A DNA stretch of 64,000 nt from Chlorogloea sp. CCALA 695 (GTDB lineage Bacteria > Cyanobacteriota > Cyanobacteriia > Cyanobacteriales > Chroococcidiopsidaceae), in the NCBI RefSeq assembly GCF_003003885.1, contig NZ_PVWN01000008.1, forward strand, positions 62,001 through 126,000, given 5' to 3'. Numbering within the stretch: position 1 is the first letter of the stretch; every line of letters starts with the position of its first letter. Shown here piece after piece: positions 46,021 through 54,799 of the stretch. The notes under the pieces were generated by a model. That model was not told where the DNA came from. It made no database searches and worked only from the letters and a program-made list of their open reading frames with translations. The translations under genes were made by a program, and so were the position numbers.

Positions 46021-46240
46021 AAATTATGTATTCCTCTATAACTCTTGGATTGGCAATAACTCTACTAAAGGTGCTGTTATTTATTAGTATGTTACCTGTT
46101 GTAGCTGTCCTTGACTATGATGGCGCGATCGCCAAGTTTTGGTGACTAACTACAGTTATCTTCACAATAACGACACAAAAATTAAGCTATCCAGATTAAA
46201 AAATTGGATAGCGGGTAATTGGTTTTTGACGTGAGAAGTT

Positions 46241-46606
46241 TTACGCCTGCTTAGTATTTTCTAAAGCTACAGCTACACTTGGGCGCAAAGATAAAAATTG
46301 TTCTAAGCGTACCAGCTTAACGGTCTGCGTAACACGGGCATTAGTGACAATTTGCAATGTCCCTGCACTTTGAGCAAGTTTTGCAAGTTGCACTAAAGCG
46401 CCTAAGCCAGAACTATCAACAAAATCAATTTGAGAAAGATCCAAAATAATATGTATGGGCCCTTCTTCTATATATTTGCCGATAACCTTGCGAAATGTTG
46501 GTTCAGAAAAAGCATCTAACAACCCTGTGAGGCGGAATAGCTGGTAGTTATCCTTGACTTCACGAGTACCTCTTAGGCTAACAGTTAGGTTTAATGGTTC
46601 AGCGAT
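46241..46606 (-). CDS. STAS-domain anti-sigma factor antagonist, non-standard start
   Basis: A STAS protein of the SpoIIAA type, a switch in partner-switching control of sigma factors or other targets. ILDLSQIDFVDSSGLGALVQ carries the phosphorylatable Ser (DSSG). The standard open frame begins with a TTG at 46522, but the frame stays open upstream and encodes NLTVSLRGTREVKDNYQLF, the usual first strands of this family; it is closed by a TGA at about 46622. No ATG, GTG or TTG lies in that extension. GAGGAG is followed after three bases by ATT (46609-46607) and ATC (46606-46604), so one of these probably starts translation. From ATC the protein is 121 residues. Confidence 0.8.
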   Translation of the reverse strand: MAEPLNLTVSLRGTREVKDNYQLFRLTGLLDAFSEPTFRKVIGKYIEEGPIHIILDLSQIDFVDSSGLGALVQLAKLAQSAGTLQIVTNARVTQTVKLVRLEQFLSLRPSVAVALENTKQA

Positions 46607-46829
46607 AATACTCTCCTCGCGGTGTCATTCATCAAGTTGAGGATTAAGTATAAGTTTTTTTCTGAGGAGTTGTCTACCGTTGAAAGACTTAACTTAAATT
46701 TGTTAATAGACATTGGCATTTGTCTGTTGCTTGTGTATGGGGAACGCTAAACTAACTTTAAGAGTGAACTAAAATTATTACCACTCTTAAGTATCAATAA
46801 AACGCTAAAATTATTAACTAAAATTAACA

Positions 46830-47054
46830 ATGTCTAACTCTTATCACCAACCATCACCCAAGGATGGCTTAGACTTGGGTTTACTGACGATTTCTTGTAG
46901 TACCTTACTACAACTAAGCACTGCACCTGTATTAGTGGCGCTGGTAGTAGGAAAAGCCTTAGAACCCATTTTAAGCGCAGCTTCTCTCGCCAGCGTAGAA
47001 ATGTTTAGAGGCGAGTTATTGCCTATTCTGCCTTTCCCTGAAAAAAATGCCTAG
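46830..47054 (+). CDS. Small hypothetical protein with hydrophobic centre
   Basis: A 74-residue open frame that starts with ATG 46830. It has a polar N-terminus of about 15 residues, then an Ala/Leu/Val-rich central part (about 20-50) that could form a membrane or amphipathic helix, and a Pro-rich tail. No family recognised. It lies 114 bases before ppc in the same direction; no ribosome site is obvious. Moderate evidence only. Confidence 0.45.
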   Translation: MSNSYHQPSPKDGLDLGLLTISCSTLLQLSTAPVLVALVVGKALEPILSAASLASVEMFRGELLPILPFPEKNA

Positions 47055-47168
47055 TAATAGCCTCGTTTCACAAGTGGTAACAAAATTTTGTTGTTTGTGA
47101 AACTACTTTAATTGGAATTAAACCCTAAAATTGTTAGATTATTCCCGGCTTTACCCGAATAGATACTT

Positions 47169-50100
47169 ATGAGTTCGCTCCTCCACTCGTCTGATGAAGT
47201 ATTAGGTGTTACTATCTCGCCCATCGATCTATTTTTGCGCGATCGCCTCCAAATAGTAGAAGACTTGTGGGAGTCGGTAATTCGGCTTGAATGCGGTCAA
47301 GAATTGGTCGATCTTTTAGGAAAACTGCGCGATTTGTGTTCCCCTGAAGGACAAGCAAACAACGACGAAGCGTCGTCTGTCACTAAGTTAATTGCCCAAC
47401 TAGATTTTAATGAAGCAATCCGCGCCGCTCGTGCTTTTGCTTTATATTTCCAGCTAATTAATATTGTCGAGCAGCATTACGAACAGCGCCAACAACTTCT
47501 TAGCCGTTTTCCCCAAAAGTCTCAACAGATTTTACTTGATTCTATATCAGAAGAACCGCAGTTTGTCAATGGGGGAGTGGGCGCAAATTTATTAGAAAAA
47601 AATTGGCAAGCTATTCATAACGAACCTCAAGATCCGCGTACATTTCAGACGTTGTTTCCTTACTTGCGCGAGATGAATGTGCCACCCCAGCACATTCAAA
47701 GCCTCATTGACCAACTAGATATTCAACTCGTATTTACGGCGCACCCTACAGAGATTGTGCGCCATACAATTCGCGATAAGCAGCGCCGGATGGCGAAATT
47801 GTTTCAGCAACTCGACCAATTAGAAGAAGGTAAAGCAATTGTTGATGAAGCAAGTTCTTGGGAAGCGGCGGAATTAAAAGAGCAGTTGACTGAAGAAATC
47901 CGACTGTGGTGGCGTACCGACGAACTGCATCAGTTTAAGCCAGCAGTTTTAGATGAAGTAGAATATGCTTTGCATTACTTCCAAGAAGTTTTATTTGATG
48001 AAATTCCGAAGCTATATCAAAGTCTGAAACACTCTATTGCTCAAAGCTTTCCGCGTTTAAATCCCCCTAGCAAGAATTTTTGCAAATTTGGTTCGTGGGT
48101 AGGTTCAGATCGTGATGGCAACCCGTCAGTAACGCCCGAAGTTACTTGGCAAACAGCCTGTTATCAAAGGCAGATGGTACTAGAAAAATATATCAAATCT
48201 GTTAAACGCCTTACAGATTTGTTAAGTTTATCTTTGCATTTGAGCGATGTTTTGCCTGACCTATTGGAATCGTTAGAGCAAGAACAATCACAGATGAACG
48301 AGGTTTATGAGGCGCAAGCTTTGCGTTATCGTCAAGAACCTTATAGATTGAAGTTGTGCTATGTGCTGAAAAAATTAGAAAATACGCGCGATCGCAATGC
48401 TAGTTTATCTAATACAGACTTAAGGCAAAAAGTAATCAGTATTGATGCCAAAGGAATTTATCATGCTGATACTGATTTTTTAGCAGATTTACGGCTAATT
48501 CAAAGCAATCTTAAGGAAACGGGCATTAATTGCCGAGAATTAGATAACTTGATTAGTCAAGTAGAAATTTATGGTTTTACCTTAGCTCATTTGGATATTC
48601 GTCAAGAATCGTCCCGCCACGCTGACGCGCTTAATGAAATTTTAGAATATCTGCAAATACTACCCCGACCTTACCACGACTTGTCAGAAGCCGAGCGCGT
48701 GACTTGGCTAACTAGCGAACTTCAAACTCGCCGCCCTTTAATACCAACAGAATTGCCTTTTTCTCCAGCTACAAATGAGTTGATTCAAACCTTTCGTGTA
48801 GTGCGAAGCTTGCAACAAGAGTTTGGCGTTAATCTTTGTCAGACTTACATTATCAGTATGAGCCGGGAATTAAGCGACCTACTGGAAGTGTTGTTATTAG
48901 CTAAAGAAGCTGGACTATTTGACCCCGGTACGGCTACTGGGACGCTGCAAGTAGTGCCGTTATTTGAAACGGTAGAAGACTTACAACGCGCCCCTTCGGT
49001 AATGAAAAAACTGTTTGAGATGCCATCTTATCGCGCTTTATTAGCTGGTGGTTATGCCTCAAAGGGACATAGTTTTGACTTACAAGAAGTAATGTTAGGC
49101 TACTCCGACAGCAACAAAGATTCAGGGTTTTTAAGTAGCAATTGGGAAATCCATAAAGCTCAAAAAGAACTCCAAAAAATCGCTGAGGAGTATGGGGTAC
49201 ACTTGCGAATTTTTCACGGGCGCGGTGGCTCTGTAGGACGGGGTGGAGGGCCAGCTTACGAGGCAATTTTGGCGCAACCAGGCAATAGTATTAATGGGCG
49301 AATCAAAATTACCGAACAAGGAGAAGTATTAGCTTCTAAATACTCCCTGCCGCAATTAGCGCTCTATAATTTGGAAACGATCGCAACAGCCGTAATTCAA
49401 GCAAGCTTACTGCGGACGGGGTTTGATAATATTCAGCCTTGGAATGAGATTATGGAGGAGCTTTCAGCGCGATCGCGTTCTCATTATCGCAATTTAATTT
49501 ACGAGCAGCCAGACTTTATCGATTTTTTCCATCAAGTAACCCCTATTGGCGAAATTAGCCAACTGCAAATTAGTTCTCGTCCCGCTCGTCGTCAGGGGGG
49601 AAATAAAGATATAAGTGGTTTGAGGGCGATTCCTTGGGTATTTAGCTGGACACAAACCCGCTTTTTGTTGCCTTCTTGGTACGGTGTGGGTACGGCTTTG
49701 CAAGAGTTTGTGCAAGATTCCCCTGAAGATCACATTAAATTGCTGCGGTGTTTCTATATGAAGTGGCCATTTTTTAAAATGGTGATTTCAAAAGTAGAAA
49801 TGACTCTAGCTAAAGTAGATATTCAAATGGGACAGCACTATGTAGATGAGTTGTCACACCCAGAAGATAAAGCGCGTTTAGAAAGGGTATTTGAACAAAT
49901 TGCTAACGAGTATTACCTGACGCGGGATTTAATTTTGACGATTACAGGGCATAAGCGGCTGCTGGATGGCGATCCAGTGTTGCAAAGGTCTGTACAATTG
50001 CGAAATGGGACGATTGTACCTTTGGGCTTTTTGCAAGTATCGTTGCTCAAGCGTTTACGTCAATCGGGTAGTACAACTTCAGGGGTGATTCATTCTCGGT

Positions 50101-50177
50101 ACAGCAAGGGAGAATTGCTCAGAGGTGCGTTGCTAACTATTAATGGCATTGCGGCGGGAATGCGAAATACTGGTTAA
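47169..50177 (+). CDS. ppc: Phosphoenolpyruvate carboxylase
   Basis: Ppc fixes bicarbonate onto PEP to give oxaloacetate, feeding the TCA reactions and aspartate synthesis. The 1002 residues match cyanobacterial PEPC (about 1000, longer than the 883 of E. coli). Catalytic landmarks: [18 protein letters not shown] (essential His), [43 protein letters not shown] (the Gly-rich loop) and [10 protein letters not shown]-terminal end MRNTG has the usual -NTG. ATG 47169 is a sound start. A 12-bp hairpin follows before convergent uvrB. Confidence 0.97.
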   Translation: MSSLLHSSDEVLGVTISPIDLFLRDRLQIVEDLWESVIRLECGQELVDLLGKLRDLCSPEGQANNDEASSVTKLIAQLDFNEAIRAARAFALYFQLINIVEQHYEQRQQLLSRFPQKSQQILLDSISEEPQFVNGGVGANLLEKNWQAIHNEPQDPRTFQTLFPYLREMNVPPQHIQSLIDQLDIQLVFTAHPTEIVRHTIRDKQRRMAKLFQQLDQLEEGKAIVDEASSWEAAELKEQLTEEIRLWWRTDELHQFKPAVLDEVEYALHYFQEVLFDEIPKLYQSLKHSIAQSFPRLNPPSKNFCKFGSWVGSDRDGNPSVTPEVTWQTACYQRQMVLEKYIKSVKRLTDLLSLSLHLSDVLPDLLESLEQEQSQMNEVYEAQALRYRQEPYRLKLCYVLKKLENTRDRNASLSNTDLRQKVISIDAKGIYHADTDFLADLRLIQSNLKETGINCRELDNLISQVEIYGFTLAHLDIRQESSRHADALNEILEYLQILPRPYHDLSEAERVTWLTSELQTRRPLIPTELPFSPATNELIQTFRVVRSLQQEFGVNLCQTYIISMSRELSDLLEVLLLAKEAGLFDPGTATGTLQVVPLFETVEDLQRAPSVMKKLFEMPSYRALLAGGYASKGHSFDLQEVMLGYSDSNKDSGFLSSNWEIHKAQKELQKIAEEYGVHLRIFHGRGGSVGRGGGPAYEAILAQPGNSINGRIKITEQGEVLASKYSLPQLALYNLETIATAVIQASLLRTGFDNIQPWNEIMEELSARSRSHYRNLIYEQPDFIDFFHQVTPIGEISQLQISSRPARRQGGNKDISGLRAIPWVFSWTQTRFLLPSWYGVGTALQEFVQDSPEDHIKLLRCFYMKWPFFKMVISKVEMTLAKVDIQMGQHYVDELSHPEDKARLERVFEQIANEYYLTRDLILTITGHKRLLDGDPVLQRSVQLRNGTIVPLGFLQVSLLKRLRQSGSTTSGVIHSRYSKGELLRGALLTINGIAAGMRNTG

Positions 50178-50182
50178 AAATT

Positions 50183-50211
50183 GTAGAGACGTTCTGGTGG
50201 AACGTCTCTAC
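50183..50211. repeat. Hairpin repeat GTAGAGACGTTC between ppc and uvrB
   Basis: GTAGAGACGTTC (50183-50194) and its perfect complement GAACGTCTCTAC (50200-50211) enclose TGGTG. The GTAGAGACGT...ACGTCTCTAC hairpin is a common dispersed element between cyanobacterial genes. Its position between convergent genes suggests it also works as a terminator, though there is no T-run. Confidence 0.75.
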
Positions 50212-50219
50212 GAATGGGT

Positions 50220-52229
50220 TTAATGCCCTAATAACTTGTCTCGCAGGCGCTTAATGCGATCGCGGAATTTTGCCGCTTCTTCAAACTCTAAGTTTTTGGC
50301 AGAGTCTTTCATCTGTGCTTCTAATTGCACGATTAAGTCAGGTAATTTATCTAAAGGTAAATCGTCTACTTGTTCGTCAACGATGGCTAATTCCTGAGCA
50401 TTTAGTCGCCTTGATACTTCTAAAAATGACAATATTGAGTTGGCGGATCTTTTGATAATCGACTTGGGCGTAATCTGATGCTTTTCGTTGTAAGCAAGCT
50501 GGATTTCTCTTCGCCGATCAGTTTCTTCAATGGCTTTTGCCATGCTGTCGGTGAGATTGTCGGCGTACATAATTGCTTGTCCGTTTACGTGACGCGCCGC
50601 CCTCCCAATTGTTTGAATAAGCGATCGCGCCGAGCGTAAAAAGCCTTCTTTGTCAGCATCTAAAATCGCTACGAGAGACACTTCAGGCAAGTCTAAGCCT
50701 TCCCGCAACAGGTTTACACCGACTAAAACATCAAAAACTGCTTCTCGCAATTCCTGCAAGATTTCGATTCTTTGAATTGAGTTGATTTCTGAATGCAAAT
50801 ACCGCACCCTAACACCCCGATCTTGCAAGTATTCGGTCAAATCTTCCGCCATGCGCTTAGTTAAAGTGGTTACTAGCACTCGTTCTTTGCGGTCAATGCG
50901 ATCTTTGATTTCTCCAAGTAAATCGTCTACTTGCCCCTCGGTGGGACGCACAAAAATTTCTGGATCGATTACCCCGGTGGGGCGAATTATTTGTTGGGCA
51001 ATGCGATCTTCTGACAATTCCAACTCCCACTCTCCAGGAGTTGCGGAGACAAAGATACATTGATTGACCTTTTGCCAAAATTCATCGGCTTTGAGGGGGC
51101 GATTGTCGGCGGCGCTGGGTAAACGGAAACCATGCTCGATTAATACATTTTTACGGGCGCGATCGCCATTGTACATTGCCCGCGTTTGCGGGATGGTTAC
51201 ATGAGACTCATCTACCACTAACAACCAATCATCAGGAAAGTAGTCAACTAAGCACTCTGGCGGCTCTCCAGGGCTGCGTCCGGCTAAATGTCTGGAGTAG
51301 TTCTCTACGCCGTTACAATAACCTACTTCCCGCAGCATTTCTAAGTCGTAGCGGGTGCGTTGATCTATGCGTTGGGCTTCTAATAATTTGCCTTCAGTTT
51401 CTAAATCAAGTCGCCTTTGTCTCAATTCTCGATCTATGGCTTCGCAAGCGCCTTCTAGCCGTTCTTCAGGGGTAACAAAGTGTCTTGCTGGATAGATATT
51501 TATAGCTTCGATACTTTTAATGATTTCTCCCGTCACCGGATCGACGTAACGAATCGCCTCTACTACGTCGCCAAAAAATTCTACTCTAACAATGCGATCG
51601 TCATAGGCGGGTACTATTTCTAAGACATCTCCCCTTACTCTAAAGCGTCCTCGGCTCATTTCTAAGTCGTTGCGGCGATACTGTACGGTAACTAAGTCGC
51701 GTAATAGTTCCCTTTGATTAACTTCCTTGCCTATTTGTAAGGGAATAGCCGCTTTTAAATATTCTCTCGGCGTACCCAAACCGTAAATACAGCTAATTGA
51801 AGCGACAACGATCGCATCTCGGCGTTCAAAAAGCGATCTTGTAGCCGAGTGGCGCAACATATCAATTTCATCGTTAATTGAGGCAGTTTTTTCTATATAA
51901 GTATCGGTAACAGGAATATAGGCTTCTGGCTGGTAGTAGTCGTAATAACTGACAAAATACTCTACGGCGTTTTCAGGAAAAAACTCTCGAAACTCGTTAC
52001 AAAGTTGAGCGGCTAAGGTTTTGTTGTGAGCCAAAACTAAGGTAGGTTTGCCGATTTTTTCAATTACTGAAGCAACAGTAAAGGTTTTCCCCGTACCTGT
52101 TGCGCCTAGTAAAGTTTGATAGCGTTTTCCGGCTTGAATACTTGTGGTTAGTTGGGCGATCGCTTTTGGTTGATCCCCCGTGGGCGAAAAAGGTGCTTGG
52201 AGTTGAAAGGAGCTATTGTTTACTATCAT
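50220..52229 (-). CDS. uvrB: Excinuclease ABC subunit B
   Basis: UvrB verifies DNA damage and loads UvrC in nucleotide excision repair. The 669 residues are normal for the family. Walker A is [10 protein letters not shown] (about 43-52); the beta hairpin that clamps DNA is [20 protein letters not shown] (about 95-114); the helicase box is [11 protein letters not shown]; motif VI has [12 protein letters not shown]; and the C-terminal UVR domain has [22 protein letters not shown], the UvrC contact. ATG 52229 is consistent with the family N-terminus ([17 protein letters not shown]). Confidence 0.97.
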   Translation of the reverse strand: MIVNNSSFQLQAPFSPTGDQPKAIAQLTTSIQAGKRYQTLLGATGTGKTFTVASVIEKIGKPTLVLAHNKTLAAQLCNEFREFFPENAVEYFVSYYDYYQPEAYIPVTDTYIEKTASINDEIDMLRHSATRSLFERRDAIVVASISCIYGLGTPREYLKAAIPLQIGKEVNQRELLRDLVTVQYRRNDLEMSRGRFRVRGDVLEIVPAYDDRIVRVEFFGDVVEAIRYVDPVTGEIIKSIEAINIYPARHFVTPEERLEGACEAIDRELRQRRLDLETEGKLLEAQRIDQRTRYDLEMLREVGYCNGVENYSRHLAGRSPGEPPECLVDYFPDDWLLVVDESHVTIPQTRAMYNGDRARKNVLIEHGFRLPSAADNRPLKADEFWQKVNQCIFVSATPGEWELELSEDRIAQQIIRPTGVIDPEIFVRPTEGQVDDLLGEIKDRIDRKERVLVTTLTKRMAEDLTEYLQDRGVRVRYLHSEINSIQRIEILQELREAVFDVLVGVNLLREGLDLPEVSLVAILDADKEGFLRSARSLIQTIGRAARHVNGQAIMYADNLTDSMAKAIEETDRRREIQLAYNEKHQITPKSIIKRSANSILSFLEVSRRLNAQELAIVDEQVDDLPLDKLPDLIVQLEAQMKDSAKNLEFEEAAKFRDRIKRLRDKLLGH

Positions 52230-52441
52230 TAATTTTTGACTTTACTTTTATTAACAAAAATCTCAACTTAATAACTGCTGCTAGTTCCAAGTTTTTACAT
52301 CTTTTAGCATAGATAACTAATATGTCTTCTGGCAGAAGTCTAAGGCTTGAATAAATAGTTAAGTTGTAAACAAGATAACAACTCTGCTTCAAAATTCAGA
52401 TAAGTTTGAAGCTATTTTATTACTTAAGGAAGGACAAGATC

Positions 52442-52624
52442 ATGGGTTTAGATGACAAAATCAAAGCTGCTGGTAAAAATATAGAAGGCAAAGCCCAAGA
52501 AGCTTTAGGTAATGTTACAGGCGATCCTGAAGATCAAGCAGAAGGCAAAGCAAAGCAAGCCGAAAGTACAGCGCGCAATACTGTAGAAGATGTAAAAGAC
52601 AAAGTAAAAGAAAAGCTTGATTAA
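52442..52624 (+). CDS. CsbD-family stress protein
   Basis: A 60-residue, highly charged CsbD-like protein: DKIKAAGKNIEGKAQEALG, then GDPEDQAEGKAKQAE, ending in VKDKVKEKLD. Family members are small, probably helical or disordered, and induced by general stress; their mechanism is unknown. AAGGAAGGA lies 8-16 bases before ATG 52442, a strong ribosome site that decides the start against an ATG 12 codons upstream. It is followed by a lipoprotein and a hypothetical gene on the same strand. Confidence 0.92.
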   Translation: MGLDDKIKAAGKNIEGKAQEALGNVTGDPEDQAEGKAKQAESTARNTVEDVKDKVKEKLD

Positions 52625-52693
52625 TAGATTAATGAGCCTTAAGTAGATTGTAACAAAAGTCAAGGCTTATTAAACTAAGAGACAAATAAAAAA

Positions 52694-52718
52694 GCGGAAC
52701 ATTAGACTAATGTTCCGC
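52694..52718. terminator. Hairpin after the CsbD gene
   Basis: GCGGAACATTA (52694-52704) and TAATGTTCCGC (52708-52718) form a perfect 11-bp stem with a 3-base loop. It lies between the CsbD gene and the lipoprotein gene 35 bases before the next ATG. No T-run follows on the plus strand, so it may be a processing site or partial terminator. Confidence 0.5.
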
Positions 52719-52753
52719 ACAATCTGTAAAAATAAAAACAAAGTAAATTCAGC

Positions 52754-53179
52754 ATGATTAAGCAACTACGCAGAATTTTAACAGCGTTAGTCTTGGTATT
52801 GGTACTAACAACAACAGTAGCTTGTAATGGCGCTGTTCAAGCAAAGTCGCCAACCTTACCCGCCGCAAGTAGTAGTAACAATTACGGGCAAATAGAAAGA
52901 GGAAATAGCGCAGGCGGACAAGACTTTGGTAACTGGGTTGTCAGCAAAAGCAAAGGATTAGTTAAAGATGCTTACGTGCGCGACAACAATAAACTGGGAG
53001 TTATAGTTACTCCTCAAGTTAGCCCCACAGAAGTAAAACCTTTAGCCAAATCTTTAGCTCAAGGATTTCACAAAAACTTCCCCAATCAAGACTTAACAGT
53101 TTTGATGTACGCCCCAGATAAAAAATTGATTTTAACTGCAAAGTATGACGTTCAATCTAACCAGGTTGAATACAAATAA
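52754..53179 (+). CDS. Putative lipoprotein
   Basis: A 141-residue exported protein: basic N-terminus, hydrophobic core (about 8-22) and TTTVACNG, where Cys24 could be lipidated although the -3 residue is Thr. The mature part has a Ser/Asn-rich stretch, then an alpha-beta region (LVKDAYVRDNNKLGVIVTPQ, then LTVLMYAPDKKLILTAKYD). I do not recognise the family. It lies between the CsbD gene and the 53247 gene and may belong to a stress group with them. Confidence 0.65.
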   Translation: MIKQLRRILTALVLVLVLTTTVACNGAVQAKSPTLPAASSSNNYGQIERGNSAGGQDFGNWVVSKSKGLVKDAYVRDNNKLGVIVTPQVSPTEVKPLAKSLAQGFHKNFPNQDLTVLMYAPDKKLILTAKYDVQSNQVEYK

Positions 53180-53246
53180 GTTGTCAATTGATTGTAAGTT
53201 TGACAACAATCAGCAGTTATTAATAAACAAAAGGAGAATAAATTAA

Positions 53247-53774
53247 ATGAGTAGTAGCGATCAGTATAAACGTCAAATTATGAACGATTTGGCACAAGGA
53301 ACTACAGAAAGTTTAGGCGATGCGGATACGGGTTCGGAATTGCAGTATGAAAACTTTGATGATTTTGCAAATCGTTCGTCTCATGAAGAACGCCGTCAAT
53401 TATTTGGGCAATCTTTACATCATGATCGCATTCCTCCCGGACAACTAGAGCCAGAATTGCAAAAAGCGATCGCTCAAATTAAGCCCAACGAGCGCGATGA
53501 TGTAGCCAAAGCCTTTTTCAAGCATTTGGAGAAAAGAGGCTTGAAAGACCGCGAATTGGAGCAACAGTTAGGTCTTACTACTCACCACGCCAGCAAGATG
53601 AACGTGGATGACGTAACTAAGTTGGCATCTTTTGCTTATCACAATCACCCTGATATCTTCCAAGAAGTATTAGCCGAGAAGCCTGGGGTAATTAAGTTTT
53701 TGAGTAATCCCTTAGTAGCTGCGGTAGTTGGAATTGCGGCTGCGAAATGGTTAGGCGATCGCCGTCATCAGTAA
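53247..53774 (+). CDS. Hypothetical protein with C-terminal hydrophobic segment
   Basis: A 175-residue protein. The first 60 residues are acidic and polar; the middle has helical segments (ELEPELQKAIAQIKPNERDD, then KAFFKHLEKRGLKDRELEQQ), and the C-terminus has a hydrophobic helix (about 150-168, PLVAAVVGIAAAKWLG). AAAAGGAGAAT before ATG 53247 is a strong ribosome site. Family not recognised; proteins of this kind occur next to CsbD-like genes in cyanobacteria, so a stress role is inferred. A perfect hairpin follows. Confidence 0.7.
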   Translation: MSSSDQYKRQIMNDLAQGTTESLGDADTGSELQYENFDDFANRSSHEERRQLFGQSLHHDRIPPGQLEPELQKAIAQIKPNERDDVAKAFFKHLEKRGLKDRELEQQLGLTTHHASKMNVDDVTKLASFAYHNHPDIFQEVLAEKPGVIKFLSNPLVAAVVGIAAAKWLGDRRHQ

Positions 53775-53793
53775 TTGAATAAGATAAAAGATA

Positions 53794-53832
53794 AATAAGT
53801 CCGCCAAGATATGCGATCTTGGCGGACTTATT
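53794..53832. terminator. Perfect 17-bp hairpin between convergent genes
   Basis: AATAAGTCCGCCAAGAT (53794-53810) and its perfect complement (53816-53832) enclose the 5-base loop ATGCG. It stands 19 bases after the stop of the 53247 gene. No T-run follows on the plus strand, but the stem is long and GC-rich in its middle, so it should stop transcription from either side. Confidence 0.7.
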
Positions 53833-53847
53833 GCTAGGGATTTAGAG

Positions 53848-53881
53848 ATCCCCCCCAACCCCCCTTGAAAAAGGGGGGAGA
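53848..53881. repeat. C/G-tract hairpin element near rpe
   Basis: The stretch GATCCCCCCCAACCCCCC followed by TTGAAAAAGGGGGG (53848-53878) contains an 8-bp stem (CCCCCCTT at 53859-53866, AAGGGGGG at 53871-53878) with a GAAA loop. Such CCCCC/GGGGG elements are dispersed in many cyanobacterial genomes. It lies between the convergent 53247 gene and rpe. Confidence 0.65.
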
Positions 53882-53982
53882 ATATTTTTAAATTGGGGAT
53901 GCTATCAACTGATGGTAAAGGGGGAGAATAGTTTATATTCTTCCTTTTTTGGGGAGATTTGAAGGAAAAGTGCAAGTAGTCT

Positions 53983-54690
53983 TTAAACTGCTGCAAGTTC
54001 TGGGGAAGGACGTTTGCTATTGCGAATACCTTTAATAGCTTCAGCATAATCGGGCGCATTAAATACCGCCGAACCTGCAACGATCGCATTTGCACCCGCT
54101 TCGATAACTTGCCAAGTATTATTAATCTTTAGACCGCCATCTACTTCAATCCAAGGATCTAAGCCGCGCTCGTCACACATAGCACGGAGTTTGCGAATTT
54201 TGGGAAGTACGCCAGGGATAAAGCTTTGACCGCCAAACCCAGGGTTAACGCTCATAATTAGCACTAAATCGCATAATTCCAAAACGTAATCAATCAACTC
54301 TAGCGGTGAACCGGGATTGAGTACAACTCCTGCTTTTTTACCGAGTTCTTTGATTTGTCCCAAAGTCCTATGTAAGTGCGGAGACGCATTGTGTTCGGCG
54401 TGAACGTAAATATGATCGGCTCCAGCTTTGGCAAAATCTTCTACATACTTCTCTGGTTCGACAATCATTAAGTGGACATCTAAAGGCTTTGTAGTCACCG
54501 GACGAATAGCCTCAACAATTAATGGGCCGATGGTAATATTGGGGACAAATCGACCATCCATGACATCAACGTGAATCCAATCGGCTCCGGCGGCATCAAT
54601 AGCCCTAATTTCGTCTCCCAAACGGCTAAAATCAGCAGATAGGATAGATGGAGCAATTACAATCTGCTTGGATGATGGCGTATTAGTCAT
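53983..54690 (-). CDS. rpe: Ribulose-phosphate 3-epimerase
   Basis: Rpe interconverts ribulose-5-phosphate and xylulose-5-phosphate in the Calvin and pentose-phosphate cycles. The TIM-barrel motifs are all present: [32 protein letters not shown] (metal and substrate residues), [24 protein letters not shown] and IEVDGGL with the second catalytic Asp, then AGSAVF. The 235 residues match cyanobacterial homologues. ATG 54690 is secure; AGGAGAA lies a few bases upstream. The 3' end is near a C/G hairpin. Confidence 0.97.
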   Translation of the reverse strand: MTNTPSSKQIVIAPSILSADFSRLGDEIRAIDAAGADWIHVDVMDGRFVPNITIGPLIVEAIRPVTTKPLDVHLMIVEPEKYVEDFAKAGADHIYVHAEHNASPHLHRTLGQIKELGKKAGVVLNPGSPLELIDYVLELCDLVLIMSVNPGFGGQSFIPGVLPKIRKLRAMCDERGLDPWIEVDGGLKINNTWQVIEAGANAIVAGSAVFNAPDYAEAIKGIRNSKRPSPELAAV

Positions 54691-54799
54691 AGATTAGTTC
54701 TCCTAAGTCCTCGATTGTTAACTATTTTAACATCGGGCGACATTGCTATTCATAATCTAAAATAAAGTGCCTGGGTGCAAAGGCTTTTTTTGACAGCAG

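Noticed and set aside
48934-49266. 110-codon frame antisense to ppc
   Set aside because: Covered by the highly conserved catalytic part of PEP carboxylase.
53751-54095. 114-codon frame overlapping the end of rpe
   Set aside because: It runs through two hairpins and a C/G tract and reads rpe in another frame.
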